A stretch of 64,000 bases of DNA, from positions 62,001 to 126,000 of the forward strand of contig NZ_LWLE01000013.1 of assembly GCF_001905125.1 (NCBI RefSeq), given 5' to 3'. Numbering within the stretch: position 1 is the first letter of the stretch; each line of letters begins with the position of its first letter. Made by a program: the position numbers and the translations under genes. Under the pieces are notes generated by a model that was not told where the DNA came from, did no database searches, and saw only the letters and a list, made by a program, of their open reading frames with translations. Shown piece by piece: positions 33,146 to 41,652 of the stretch. This DNA is from Streptomyces sp. TSRI0281. Lineage in GTDB: Bacteria; Actinomycetota; Actinomycetes; Streptomycetales; Streptomycetaceae.

Positions 33146-34693
33146 GTGTCGGCCAGCACATCCCGTACGCTCCCGCCGGAGATCGCCGAGTCCGAGTCTG
33201 TGATGGCGCTCATCGAGCGGGGAAAGGCTGATGGGCAGATCGCCGGCGATGACGTGCGTCGGGCCTTCGAGGCTGACCAGATTCCGCCAACCCAGTGGAA
33301 GAATGTTCTGCGCAGCCTCAACCAGATCCTCGAGGAAGAGGGTGTGACGCTGATGGTCAGTGCCGCGGAGTCGCCGAAGCGCGCCCGCAAGAGCGTCGCA
33401 GCGAAGAGCCCGGTCAAGCGCACCGCCACCAAGACTGTCGCGGCGAAGACGACCGTGACGAGGACCGTCGCGGCCACTGCCGCTTCGACGTCCGAGAGCG
33501 CGGACGCGGTGGCCGACGACGCCACTGCGGCCGCTCCCGCGAAGAAGACAGCAGCCAAGAAGACGGCTGCCAAGAAGACCGCGGTGAAGAAGACCGCGGC
33601 CAAGAAGACAGCAACGAAGAAGTCCGGCAAGCAGGACGACGAGCTCCTCGACGGTGACGAGGCGGCCGAGGAAGTCAAGGCCGGCAAGGGTGAGGAAGAG
33701 GAGGGCGAGGGCGAGAACAAGGGCTTCGTCCTCTCCGATGACGACGAGGACGACGCGCCTGCCCAGCAGGTCGCCGTCGCCGGTGCCACGGCCGACCCCG
33801 TCAAGGACTACCTGAAGCAGATCGGCAAGGTCCCTCTCCTCAACGCCGAGCAGGAGGTCGAGCTCGCCAAGCGTATCGAGGCGGGTCTCTTCGCCGAGGA
33901 CAAACTGGCGAACTCGGACAAGCTCGCGCCGAAGCTCAAGCGCGAGCTGGAGATCATCGCCGAGGACGGGCGCCGCGCCAAGAACCACCTGCTGGAGGCC
34001 AACCTCCGGCTCGTCGTCTCGCTGGCCAAGCGCTACACCGGCCGCGGCATGCTCTTCCTCGACCTGATCCAGGAGGGCAACCTCGGTCTGATCCGTGCGG
34101 TCGAGAAGTTCGACTACACCAAGGGCTACAAGTTCTCCACGTACGCCACCTGGTGGATCCGTCAGGCGATCACCCGCGCCATGGCCGACCAGGCCCGCAC
34201 CATCCGTATCCCGGTGCACATGGTCGAGGTCATCAACAAGCTCGCGCGCGTGCAGCGCCAGATGCTCCAGGACCTGGGCCGTGAGCCCACTCCGGAGGAG
34301 CTGGCCAAGGAGCTCGACATGACCCCTGAGAAGGTCATCGAGGTCCAGAAGTACGGTCGCGAGCCGATCTCCCTCCACACCCCTCTGGGTGAGGACGGCG
34401 ACAGCGAGTTCGGTGACCTGATCGAGGACTCCGAGGCAGTCGTTCCGGCGGACGCGGTCAGCTTCACGCTCCTCCAGGAGCAGCTGCACTCGGTGCTCGA
34501 CACGCTCTCGGAGCGTGAGGCCGGCGTGGTCTCGATGCGTTTCGGTCTCACCGACGGTCAGCCGAAGACGCTGGACGAGATCGGCAAGGTCTACGGCGTG
34601 ACGCGTGAGCGCATCCGTCAGATCGAGTCGAAGACCATGTCGAAGCTTCGTCACCCGTCGCGTTCCCAGGTGCTGCGCGACTACCTCGACTAG
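33146..34693 (+). CDS. hrdB: Principal sigma factor HrdB
   Basis: The essential housekeeping sigma-70 of Streptomyces, 515 residues. Region 1.1-like N-terminus (PPEIAESESVMALIERGKA), then a Lys/Ala repeat tract at about residues 130-160 and an acidic tract (DDELLDGDEAAEEV, GEEEEGEGEN). Core regions follow: 1.2 (DPVKDYLKQIGKVPLLNAEQ), 2.1-2.4 (NLRLVVSLAKRYTGRGM, KFSTYATWWIRQAITRA), 3.0-3.2 (IPVHMVEVINKL) and 4.2 HTH (TLDEIGKVYGVTRERIRQIE). The GTG at 33146 has GAGAGG 6 nt upstream; a TTG two codons earlier overlaps that site. Length agrees with known HrdB proteins. Confidence 0.98.
   Translation: MSASTSRTLPPEIAESESVMALIERGKADGQIAGDDVRRAFEADQIPPTQWKNVLRSLNQILEEEGVTLMVSAAESPKRARKSVAAKSPVKRTATKTVAAKTTVTRTVAATAASTSESADAVADDATAAAPAKKTAAKKTAAKKTAVKKTAAKKTATKKSGKQDDELLDGDEAAEEVKAGKGEEEEGEGENKGFVLSDDDEDDAPAQQVAVAGATADPVKDYLKQIGKVPLLNAEQEVELAKRIEAGLFAEDKLANSDKLAPKLKRELEIIAEDGRRAKNHLLEANLRLVVSLAKRYTGRGMLFLDLIQEGNLGLIRAVEKFDYTKGYKFSTYATWWIRQAITRAMADQARTIRIPVHMVEVINKLARVQRQMLQDLGREPTPEELAKELDMTPEKVIEVQKYGREPISLHTPLGEDGDSEFGDLIEDSEAVVPADAVSFTLLQEQLHSVLDTLSEREAGVVSMRFGLTDGQPKTLDEIGKVYGVTRERIRQIESKTMSKLRHPSRSQVLRDYLD
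33541..33626 (+). repeat. 15-bp tandem repeat encoding KKTAA units in HrdB
   Basis: About six degenerate copies of a 15-base unit (AAGAAGACNGCNGCC) encode KKTAAKKTAAKKTAVKKTAA-type sequence, like the tail of bacterial histone H1-type proteins. Such tracts vary in length between species. Confidence 0.8.
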
Positions 34694-34714
34694 GCCGAGG
34701 CCGAACAGAGCGAC

Positions 34715-34766
34715 ACACAGGCCGAGGGCCCGGTACCCCAGGGGGAGCCGGGCCCTCGGCCTGTGT
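34715..34766 (+). terminator. hrdB terminator
   Basis: Arms of 19 bp (34715-34733 and 34748-34766) pair perfectly around a 14-nt loop; pairing continues outward past a 2-nt bulge to 34709 and 34770. It starts 22 nt after the hrdB stop. Confidence 0.85.
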
Positions 34767-34852
34767 CGCTCCGCGTGCCCTGTGCGGGTGCGGGCACCTC
34801 TGCACTGGACAACTCTGAGTGAACCTTGTCCACCGTAGAGTCAGGAGTCCAT

Positions 34853-35683
34853 ATGTCCCGCACCGTCGCCCCCGCCCTGACGGGGGCGCTCGCCCTGGCC
34901 GCCGCGGCGGCACTGATGCCGTTCGGATCCCCGGCCGCCGCGGCCGCGGACACCATCATCATCGGCGGACAGCCCGCCACCGTGGCGGAAAGCCCTTGGG
35001 TGGTGGCCCTGTCGAGCCGTGACCGGTTCGGAGGTACGCGCGCCGGTCAGTTCTGCGGCGCGGTGGCCGTGGCCCCGACGAAGGTGCTGACGGCCGCCCA
35101 CTGTCTGAGCGGCGAGGTGCTCGGTGGTGATGTGGGCCAGGTGCGCGATCTGCGGATCATCGCGGGCCGGGACCAGCTGCGCGGTTCCGGTGGTCAGGAG
35201 ATTCCGGTACGGGAGGCCTGGGCCAATCCGGGGTACGACCCGGTCACGAATGCCGGTGACTTCGCGGTGCTCACTCTGGCCACGGCCCTGCCGGAGAGCA
35301 GCGTGATCGCGATGGCCCGGGAGGGCGACGCCGCCTACGCCACGGGGACCGATGCGGTGGTCTACGGGTGGGGTGACACGACCGGCGGCGGGACATACGC
35401 GTCAGCTCTGCGCTCCGCCCGTGTCCAGCTTCTCCCGGACAGTGAGTGCGCCCGGGCGTACCCGGGCGGCCAGGAGGGCGCCTACGACGCCTCAGCGATG
35501 CTCTGTGCGGGCGATCCGGAGGGCGGGCACGACGCATGCCAGGGAGACAGCGGCGGGCCTCTGGTGGCCCGTGGGCGGCTTGTGGGCCTGGTCTCCTGGG
35601 GCAGCGGCTGCGGGCACGCCGACAGCCCAGGGGTGTACACCCGGATCTCCGCTGCCATTGGCTGGGCGGCGGGCCGGATCTGA
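34853..35683 (+). CDS. Secreted trypsin-family (S1A) serine protease
   Basis: 276 residues with a Sec signal peptide (Arg near the start, ALALAAAAALMP core, cleavage likely after PAAAAA, residue 32 or so). The mature enzyme begins near TIIIGGQPA, close to the IIGG of activated trypsins. Catalytic His is in VLTAAHCLS (about residue 82), Asp in AGDFAVLTL (about 139) and Ser in DACQGDSGGPLV (about 232); CQGDSGGP with the preceding Asp suggests Arg/Lys specificity. Cysteines are placed for the usual disulfides. ATG 34853 is chosen for AGGAG 5 nt upstream and because the signal peptide starts there. Resembles Streptomyces extracellular trypsins made during differentiation. Confidence 0.92.
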   Translation: MSRTVAPALTGALALAAAAALMPFGSPAAAAADTIIIGGQPATVAESPWVVALSSRDRFGGTRAGQFCGAVAVAPTKVLTAAHCLSGEVLGGDVGQVRDLRIIAGRDQLRGSGGQEIPVREAWANPGYDPVTNAGDFAVLTLATALPESSVIAMAREGDAAYATGTDAVVYGWGDTTGGGTYASALRSARVQLLPDSECARAYPGGQEGAYDASAMLCAGDPEGGHDACQGDSGGPLVARGRLVGLVSWGSGCGHADSPGVYTRISAAIGWAAGRI

Positions 35684-35709
35684 ACCGAAGGGCCGCGGAA
35701 CGACGAGAA

Positions 35710-35741
35710 CGGGCGGCTCCCCCTCATCGGGGAGTCGCCCG
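35710..35741. terminator. Bidirectional hairpin after the trypsin gene
   Basis: A 13-bp stem with one G-T wobble (35710-35722 with 35729-35741), followed by a second tight hairpin at 35744-35762, between convergent genes. Confidence 0.7.
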
Positions 35742-35787
35742 TCGGCCGGTCCTGGACCGGCCCCTGGCTCGTCGTGGATGCGAGGTC

Positions 35788-36021
35788 TCAGTGTTGTTCC
35801 TCTTCGGCGGCACTGGCCTGTACGGCGGTGAGCCGGTCCGTCTCATCCTGTATTTCCGCGGCGATCTTCTTGAGTTCCGGCTCGAACTTGCGTCCGTGGT
35901 GGGCGCAGAAGAGCAGTTCACCGCCACTGATCAGGACGACGCGCAGATATGCCTGGGCGCCGCAACGGTCACAGCGGTCTGCTGCGGTCAGCGGGCTCGC
36001 GGGGGTCAGAACAGTAGTCAC
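35788..36021 (-). CDS. Small zinc-ribbon-like conserved protein (DUF7455 type)
   Basis: 77 residues. CDRCGAQAYLRVV near residue 17 and FCAHHGRKF near 38 supply a CxxC...CxxH metal site, followed by a charged helix (EPELKKIAAEIQDET). Conserved next to hrdB in Streptomyces as far as I recall; function unknown. Translation starts at ATG with a GAGGCGAC-like site upstream. It is convergent with the trypsin gene and divergent from parE. Confidence 0.78.
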   Translation of the reverse strand: MTTVLTPASPLTAADRCDRCGAQAYLRVVLISGGELLFCAHHGRKFEPELKKIAAEIQDETDRLTAVQASAAEEEQH

Positions 36022-36465
36022 GTCGCCTCTTCTCTAGCTCGACGAGCTGTCGTACCAGGGTCAACATCCAACCAGGCCGAAAACGTTCCCGCTCGTGGCT
36101 TTTCTTCGAAACTTCTTCTCAGGATGGCTGTCTGTTGACGGTTGGCGGCGAATGTGCCGTATTGCGTAGCGCTACGGTTTCGCGTTGCTTGTCTTGGGTC
36201 AGTCCGCCGGCCGGCTTGCCGGTTGTTCATGAGGACGTGCCCGGAGCCTAAATGGTTCATGCCTCGAAGGGAACGTGATGTGCACGTCACTCCAACGAAT
36301 GATCGAACATTCATGCGAGCCTGGAAGCGGCTCGACTAGCATGAGGATTCCCCGAGGGTGGCGTTACAACCGCTCTACCAGGCCTCGGTAGGCTCTCAGC
36401 GGCTACCGAAGCCGAGCCCGTTACCCACTTGGGCCCCAAATGAAATTCAGCGAGGAGCGAACCGC
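36022..36465. other. parE upstream region
   Basis: 444 bases with no gene. Contains a near-perfect 16-bp palindrome GTGATGTGCACGTCAC (36274-36289), a short inverted repeat GAATG-N6-CATTC (36296-36311) and a TAGCAT -10-like box at 36336-36341, which together look like a regulated promoter for parE. GAGGAG at 36452-36457 is its ribosome binding site. Confidence 0.5.
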
Positions 36466-38598
36466 GTGACCGCCGATACGTCCGTGCCGTCCACTGCGCT
36501 GCTGACCGGAGCAGGCGGCGCCGTGGACAGGGACAGCTCCAACTACACCGCGCGGCACCTTCTCGTGCTCGAAGGGCTCGAGGCGGTTCGCAAGCGCCCC
36601 GGGATGTACATCGGGTCCACCGACAGCCGCGGCCTCATGCACTGCCTCTGGGAGATCATCGACAACTCGGTCGATGAGGCACTCGGCGGGTACTGCGACA
36701 ACATCGAGGTCATCCTTCACGACGACTCGTCCGTCGAGGTGCGCGACAACGGTCGTGGCATCCCGGTCGACGTGGAGCCCAAGACCGGTCTGTCCGGCAT
36801 CGAAGTCGTCATGACCAAGCTGCACGCCGGCGGCAAGTTCGGCGGCGGTTCCTACGCGGCCTCGGGCGGCCTGCACGGTGTGGGCGCCTCCGTCGTCAAC
36901 GCGCTCTCCGCCCGCCTGGACGTCGAGGTCGACCGCAACAGCGCGACCCACTCCATCAGCTTCCGGCGCGGCGTCCCCGGCATGTTCACGGAGCAGGGGC
37001 CGGACAGCCCGTTCGATCCGGCCAATGGCCTGCGCAAGGCGAAGCGGGTTCCGAAGACCCGTACCGGTACCCGGGTGAGGTACTGGGCGGACCGCCAGAT
37101 CTTCCTCAAGGACGCCAAGCTCAATCTGGAGAACCTGTACCAGCGGGCCCGCCAGACTGCGTTCCTCGTCCCCGGCCTCACGATCGTCGTGCGCGACGAG
37201 CGGGGGATCGATGGCGAGGGCAAGACGGAGGAGATCTTCCGTTTCGACGGCGGGATCAGCGAATTCTGTGAGTACCTGGCTCAGGACAAGGCCGTCTGCG
37301 ACGTCCAGCGCCTGACCGGAACGGGTACGTTCAAGGAGACGGTCCCGGTCCTCGACGATCGCGGGCACATGACCCCGACCGAGGTCACCCGTGAGCTCGG
37401 TGTGGACATCGCGCTGCGCTGGGGCACCGGCTACGACACCAACGTCAAGTCCTTCGTCAACATCATCGCCACCCCCAAGGGCGGCACCCACATGTCTGGA
37501 TTCGAGCGTTCGCTCACCAAGACGGTCAACGAGGTGCTGCGCTCCGCCAAGATGCTGCGGGTGGCCGAGGACGACGTCGTCAAGGACGACGCCCTGGAAG
37601 GCCTCACGGCGGTCGTCACCGTACGGCTCGCGGAACCACAGTTCGAAGGGCAGACCAAGGAGGTGCTCGGCACCTCGGCCGCCAACCGGATCGTCGCCAA
37701 TGTGGTGGCCAAGGAGCTCAAGGCGTTCCTGACCTCGACGAAGCGGGACGCCAAGGCCCAGGCCAGGGCGGTGCTCGAAAAGGCGGTGGCAGCCGCCCGT
37801 ACACGCATCGCGGCACGTCAGCACAAGGACGCCCAGCGCCGCAAGACCGCGCTGGAGTCCTCCTCGCTGCCGGCCAAGCTCGCCGACTGCCGCAGCGACG
37901 ACGTGGACCGCAGCGAGCTCTTCATCGTCGAGGGCGACTCGGCGCTCGGTACGGCCAAGCTGGCCCGGAACAGTGAATTCCAGGCCCTGCTGCCGATCCG
38001 GGGCAAGATCCTCAATGTCCAGAAGTCATCCGTCTCGGACATGCTCAAGAACGCCGAGTGCGGCGCCATCATCCAGGTCATAGGGGCGGGGTCCGGGCGG
38101 ACCTTCGACATCGACTCCGCCCGCTACGGCAAGATCGTCCTGCTGGTCGACGCCGATGTCGACGGCGCCCACATCCGATGCCTGCTGCTGACCCTTTTCC
38201 AGCGGTACATGCGTCCGATGGTCGAGGCGGGACGCGTGTTCGCCGCGGTTCCGCCGCTGCACCGGATCGAACTGGTCCAGCCCAAGAAGGGCCAGGACAA
38301 GTACATCTACACGTACTCCGACGGTGAACTGCGCCAGACGCTGCTGGAGCTCCAGCGCAAGAACGTCCGGTACAAGGACTCGATCCAGCGCTACAAGGGT
38401 CTCGGCGAGATGGACGCCGACCAGTTGGCGGAGACCACCATGGATCCGCGCCACCGCACGCTGCGCCGGATCAACATCGGGGACCTGGAATCCTCCGAGC
38501 AGGTCTTCGATCTGCTGATGGGCAACGAGGTCGCCCCCCGCAAGGAGTTCATCACCAGCTCGGCGGCCACGTTGGACCGCTCGCGCATCGACGTCTGA
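36466..38598 (+). CDS. parE: DNA topoisomerase IV subunit B (ParE; GyrB-type ATPase)
   Basis: 710 residues. Subunit that binds ATP and, with ParC, decatenates chromosomes and relaxes supercoils. GHKL ATPase motifs are EIIDNSVDEALGG (about residue 65), RDNGRGIPVDVEP (about 94) and GGLHGVGASVVNALS (about 140). The Toprim domain has FIVEGDSALGTAK (about 487) and VDADVDGAHI (about 562). GTG 36466 is selected by GAGGAG 8 nt upstream. I call it ParE rather than GyrB because the genuine gyrB normally lies next to gyrA and dnaN at oriC, and a ParC-type gene is 11 kb downstream. Confidence 0.92.
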   Translation: MTADTSVPSTALLTGAGGAVDRDSSNYTARHLLVLEGLEAVRKRPGMYIGSTDSRGLMHCLWEIIDNSVDEALGGYCDNIEVILHDDSSVEVRDNGRGIPVDVEPKTGLSGIEVVMTKLHAGGKFGGGSYAASGGLHGVGASVVNALSARLDVEVDRNSATHSISFRRGVPGMFTEQGPDSPFDPANGLRKAKRVPKTRTGTRVRYWADRQIFLKDAKLNLENLYQRARQTAFLVPGLTIVVRDERGIDGEGKTEEIFRFDGGISEFCEYLAQDKAVCDVQRLTGTGTFKETVPVLDDRGHMTPTEVTRELGVDIALRWGTGYDTNVKSFVNIIATPKGGTHMSGFERSLTKTVNEVLRSAKMLRVAEDDVVKDDALEGLTAVVTVRLAEPQFEGQTKEVLGTSAANRIVANVVAKELKAFLTSTKRDAKAQARAVLEKAVAAARTRIAARQHKDAQRRKTALESSSLPAKLADCRSDDVDRSELFIVEGDSALGTAKLARNSEFQALLPIRGKILNVQKSSVSDMLKNAECGAIIQVIGAGSGRTFDIDSARYGKIVLLVDADVDGAHIRCLLLTLFQRYMRPMVEAGRVFAAVPPLHRIELVQPKKGQDKYIYTYSDGELRQTLLELQRKNVRYKDSIQRYKGLGEMDADQLAETTMDPRHRTLRRINIGDLESSEQVFDLLMGNEVAPRKEFITSSAATLDRSRIDV

Positions 38599-38600
38599 CA

Positions 38601-38639
38601 GGTCTCCACCCGTGGGTGGAGACCACGTCTCCACCCACG
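38601..38639 (+). terminator. parE terminator with two mutually exclusive hairpins
   Basis: GTCTCCACCC occurs twice flanking one GGGTGGAGAC. The centre can pair left (11-bp arms 38601-38611 and 38614-38624) or right (13-bp perfect arms 38611-38623 and 38627-38639, CAC loop). The right-hand hairpin is the more stable. Confidence 0.8.
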
Positions 38640-38721
38640 ATCAACCCCCGGGCCGATCTGCCGGCCCCGGCGACTCCGTAGCGTCGAAGGCGATGAACCT
38701 TCCCGCACTTCGGAGGCTGCC

Positions 38722-39240
38722 ATGTCCGGGCTCTTCAACGTCCTGGTGATCGTCGCCGTCATCGCTCTCGTCGTGGTCCGCCAGTTCTCCGCGCGGCGGA
38801 TCGCCGAGGACAAGCGATGGTGGCTTCTGCCGGGCGTTCTGCTTGTTCTCTCCGTGCGTGAGAAGGGGCTGACCGATCCGCGCCACGAGGTGCTGTCCCT
38901 GGTGATTCTCGGGGCCGGACTCCTGGTGGGGCTGGTCACCGGCGCCGGCTGGGGCTGGACGGCCCGGCTGTGGCGCGAGCAGGACGGCACGCTGTGGAGC
39001 CGAGGCACCGGAGCCACCGTCTTCGTCTGGACCGGCGGAGTGGCTCTGCGGGCGGCTCTGGCCGGGGGAGCGCTGCTGCTGGGCATACACCAGGGCACCG
39101 CCGCACTGCTGGCCGCACTCGCCATGACGCTGTTCGCACGCGGTGGGGTGCTGACCTGGCGGGCCCGGCAGATGCGTCCGTCGTACGGTGTCGCCGCCCA
39201 GGGCATATCGGCGCAATCGGCCTGGAAGGACCGCGTGTGA
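38722..39240 (+). CDS. DUF1453-type membrane protein
   Basis: A 172-residue integral membrane protein with about four or five hydrophobic spans (LFNVLVIVAVIALVVV, LSLVILGAGLLVGLVTGAGW, AALAGGALLLGIHQGTAALL) and an Arg-rich loop after the first span. Resembles the DUF1453/CcdC-like family found beside sensor kinases. Its stop overlaps the next gene's GTG by 4 nt, so it is translationally coupled to the histidine kinase and may act in signal sensing. ATG start with an AGGCTGCC-type weak site. Confidence 0.72.
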   Translation: MSGLFNVLVIVAVIALVVVRQFSARRIAEDKRWWLLPGVLLVLSVREKGLTDPRHEVLSLVILGAGLLVGLVTGAGWGWTARLWREQDGTLWSRGTGATVFVWTGGVALRAALAGGALLLGIHQGTAALLAALAMTLFARGGVLTWRARQMRPSYGVAAQGISAQSAWKDRV

Positions 39241-40400
39241 CCCGCAGCGCCTGGACGAGCTGGCCGTCCCGGGAAGCCCTCGCCAGGATGAACCGGACCC
39301 ATCACCGGGCCATGATCGGGTGGGCCGTGCGGGTCGCCGTGCTGGCAGGTCTGCTCTGGAGCACCTACAACGACACGGGATTCGGGCCCTGGGGGATCGT
39401 GACCGGCCTGCTGGGAGTGGCAGGCTGCGCCGTGGCCGCACGGGCCTTCCTCCGCACCACTCTGCATCACCGCCTGTGGCCGTCGCTGGCGCTGCTGGTG
39501 CTCCTCCTGCTCGCGGCGTTCGGAGCACAGGAAGCGGGGGCCGGGATGCTCGCCGCGGTGCTGTGGTGCGGATGTGCGGTCACGGCTCTGGAGCGGCTCC
39601 CGCTCAGCGCGGCCGTGCCGTCCACGCTGGTGGCCCTCGGCGCCTACGCGGTCGTCGAGGGCGACGGGTGGCTGACCACGGCGGTCACCACCGGGGGGCT
39701 CTGCCTTGCGGGGTATGTCCTGCGGCTCGACGCGGAGGCCCGCGGCAACAGTCAGCGGCTTCTGGAGCAGGAGCGGGCCGCGAGGGTGGCAGAGGCCGGG
39801 ACGGCCGCGTTGGACGAGCGTTCCAGGATCGCCCGCGAGATCCACGACGTGCTTGCCCACAGTCTCTCCGCACAGCTCGTGCATCTGGAGGCGGCCCGGC
39901 TGCTGATCGAGCGGGAACCGCCCGGCGAGTTCCGGGATCAGGTTCTGGCACGGGTGGTCGCCGCCCGGTCCATGGCGCGGGACGGGCTCACGGAGACCAG
40001 GCAGGCGCTCTCCGCGCTGCGTGGGGAGATGACCCCGGTGGAGGACTTCCTGCGCCATCTGATGGTCGCCGACCCGGCCCGGGTGACCGTGCGGGGAGAG
40101 CGCAGGCACCTGCCGGTGGAAGCGTCCCAGGCGATCAGGAGGGTGGCGCAGGAGGCGTTGACCAACGCACGCAAGCACGCGCCGGGGTCCACCGTGCTCG
40201 TGACGCTGGAGTACCTGCCTGACGCGATCGCCCTGGAAGTACGCGATTCGGGTGGTTGCCGGTCCGCGGACGAGCTGACTGTCAGCGGCTCCGGTTACGG
40301 TCTGCTGGGGATGAGGGAGCGCGCTGAACTGCTCGGCGGGACGCTGGACGCCGGGCCGGGTGAGGAGGGGTTCGTGGTGAATCTGCGGGTGCCCGCGTGA
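39237..40400 (+). CDS. NarL-type sensor histidine kinase
   Basis: 387 residues. The N-terminal half holds about five hydrophobic segments (AVRVAVLAGLLWSTY, WGIVTGLLGVAGCAVAA, LALLVLLLLAAFGA). The HisKA_3 dimerisation helix has the phospho-accepting His in IAREIHDVLAHSLSAQL (about residue 203). The HATPase_c domain follows (VAQEALTNARKHAPGS; GYGLLGMRERAELLGG). GTG overlaps the preceding stop by 4 nt and its own stop overlaps the response regulator gene, so three genes form one operon. The signal is unknown. Confidence 0.88.
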   Translation: MTRSAWTSWPSREALARMNRTHHRAMIGWAVRVAVLAGLLWSTYNDTGFGPWGIVTGLLGVAGCAVAARAFLRTTLHHRLWPSLALLVLLLLAAFGAQEAGAGMLAAVLWCGCAVTALERLPLSAAVPSTLVALGAYAVVEGDGWLTTAVTTGGLCLAGYVLRLDAEARGNSQRLLEQERAARVAEAGTAALDERSRIAREIHDVLAHSLSAQLVHLEAARLLIEREPPGEFRDQVLARVVAARSMARDGLTETRQALSALRGEMTPVEDFLRHLMVADPARVTVRGERRHLPVEASQAIRRVAQEALTNARKHAPGSTVLVTLEYLPDAIALEVRDSGGCRSADELTVSGSGYGLLGMRERAELLGGTLDAGPGEEGFVVNLRVPA

Positions 40401-41074
40401 GCGCGCGGGTAGTGGTCGCCGACGATCAGGCGGTGGTCCGCGAAGGCATCGTCATGCTGCTGGGGCTGCTGCCCGGAATCGAGGTGATCGGATCGGCGAA
40501 GGACGGGGACGAGGCGGTCCGGCTCGTGGCCGAGCTCGCCCCGGATGTCGTCCTGATGGACCTGCGGATGCCCCGCTGCGACGGGGTGGAGGCGACACGA
40601 CGTATCCGCCAGGAGTTCCCCGGCACGCAGGTCGTGGTGCTCACGACCTTCGCGGACGACGACTCGCTCCTCACCGCGCTGCGGGCCGGAGCGCGCGGCT
40701 ATCTCACCAAGGACTCCCGGGGCGAAGAGATCGTGCGGGCCATCGAGGCGGTGCTGTCGGGCGAGGCCGGACTGTCCCCCACTGTGCAGAGGCGTCTGGT
40801 GGAGCGGGTCACCGCGGCCCCGGTCCCGGACGCCCGGGACGCCTCGGCGGAGTTGCCCGACGGGCTGACGCCCCGTGAGGCCGAGGTGCTCGTGCTCGCT
40901 GCCGAGGGACTGTCCAATCCCGAGATCGCCCGCAGCCTGCACATCTCGAAGGCGACGGTGAAGACCCATATCAACAACCTCTTCGCCAAGACGGGGGTGC
41001 GCGACAGAGCGCAGGCGGTGCGCTACGCGTACGTTCGGGGACTCGCACACCCGCCCGGATCCCCCGTCACGTGA
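40397..41074 (+). CDS. NarL/LuxR-family response regulator
   Basis: 225 residues. The receiver domain has VVVADDQAVVREGI, the phospho-Asp in VVLMDLRMPRCDG (about residue 54), Thr in VVLTTFADD and Lys in YLTKDS. The C-terminal LuxR helix-turn-helix is LTPREAEVLVLAAEGLSNPE followed by ATVKTHINNLFAK. Cognate to the kinase it overlaps. Targets are unknown; the neighbouring DUF485/acetate-symporter remnant is 50 nt downstream and could once have been the target operon. Confidence 0.9.
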   Translation: MSARVVVADDQAVVREGIVMLLGLLPGIEVIGSAKDGDEAVRLVAELAPDVVLMDLRMPRCDGVEATRRIRQEFPGTQVVVLTTFADDDSLLTALRAGARGYLTKDSRGEEIVRAIEAVLSGEAGLSPTVQRRLVERVTAAPVPDARDASAELPDGLTPREAEVLVLAAEGLSNPEIARSLHISKATVKTHINNLFAKTGVRDRAQAVRYAYVRGLAHPPGSPVT

Positions 41075-41123
41075 AGAGGTGAAGCCCGGCGAATGATGAA
41101 CCCGGGGTCTTCCCGATCTGCCC

Positions 41124-41648
41124 ATGGTTGGCTGCGCGGCCAAGGAGGCCCGCGGGCAAGGGAGTTGCTCGGCGGAGAAGGAAGCAGGGTCCGATGCCGC
41201 CGGGGTGCGGCTGGTTGACCCGTGGTACGACGCGTCGGTTTCCGGCCGGGGCGAGCCGGGCAGCATCGGCCGCGGCGCACCCGGCGGCGTACCGGGACAG
41301 GTGGGCCCGCGGCAGGGGCTCAGCACGGCCGACATCTATGTCGAGGTGCAGCGCAGCGAGGCGTTTCGCGAGGTGCGCCGCCGCTATCGGCGTTTCGTGG
41401 TTCCCGCCGTTGCCGCCTTCCTCCTCTGGTACCTCGCCTATGTCGTCGCGGCGACCACGGCGAGCGGGCTGATGGCCCGCCCCGTGGCGGGTGCCGTCAA
41501 TGTCGCCATGGTCGCGGGGCTCGGGCAGTTCCTCACCACGTTCCTGCTCACCTGGGCGTATTCCCGGCACGCGCGACTGCACAGGGACCGGGCGGCGCTC
41601 GATCTCCGGTGGGACACCCAGGAGATGACGAGAGGTATCACGCGTTGA
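41124..41648 (+). CDS. DUF485 membrane protein
   Basis: 174 residues. The conserved DUF485 region begins near residue 77 (SEAFREVRRRYRRFVVPA) and has two transmembrane helices (VAAFLLWYLAYVVAATTA and VAMVAGLGQFLTTFLLTWAY). DUF485 genes precede sodium:solute (acetate) symporter genes and are thought to be partners. The first 75 residues are variable, so the true start may be further in. Its symporter neighbour here is broken, so this gene may be an orphan relic still intact. Confidence 0.75.
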   Translation: MVGCAAKEARGQGSCSAEKEAGSDAAGVRLVDPWYDASVSGRGEPGSIGRGAPGGVPGQVGPRQGLSTADIYVEVQRSEAFREVRRRYRRFVVPAVAAFLLWYLAYVVAATTASGLMARPVAGAVNVAMVAGLGQFLTTFLLTWAYSRHARLHRDRAALDLRWDTQEMTRGITR

Positions 41649-41652
41649 GAGG

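Noticed and set aside
33541..33626. CRISPR-like short repeats
   Set aside because: Units are contiguous, in frame and encode a Lys/Ala tract of HrdB; there are no spacers.
36274..36289. CRP-type binding site upstream of parE
   Set aside because: The palindrome has GTGA and TCAC separated by 8 nt, not the 6 nt of CRP-family sites.
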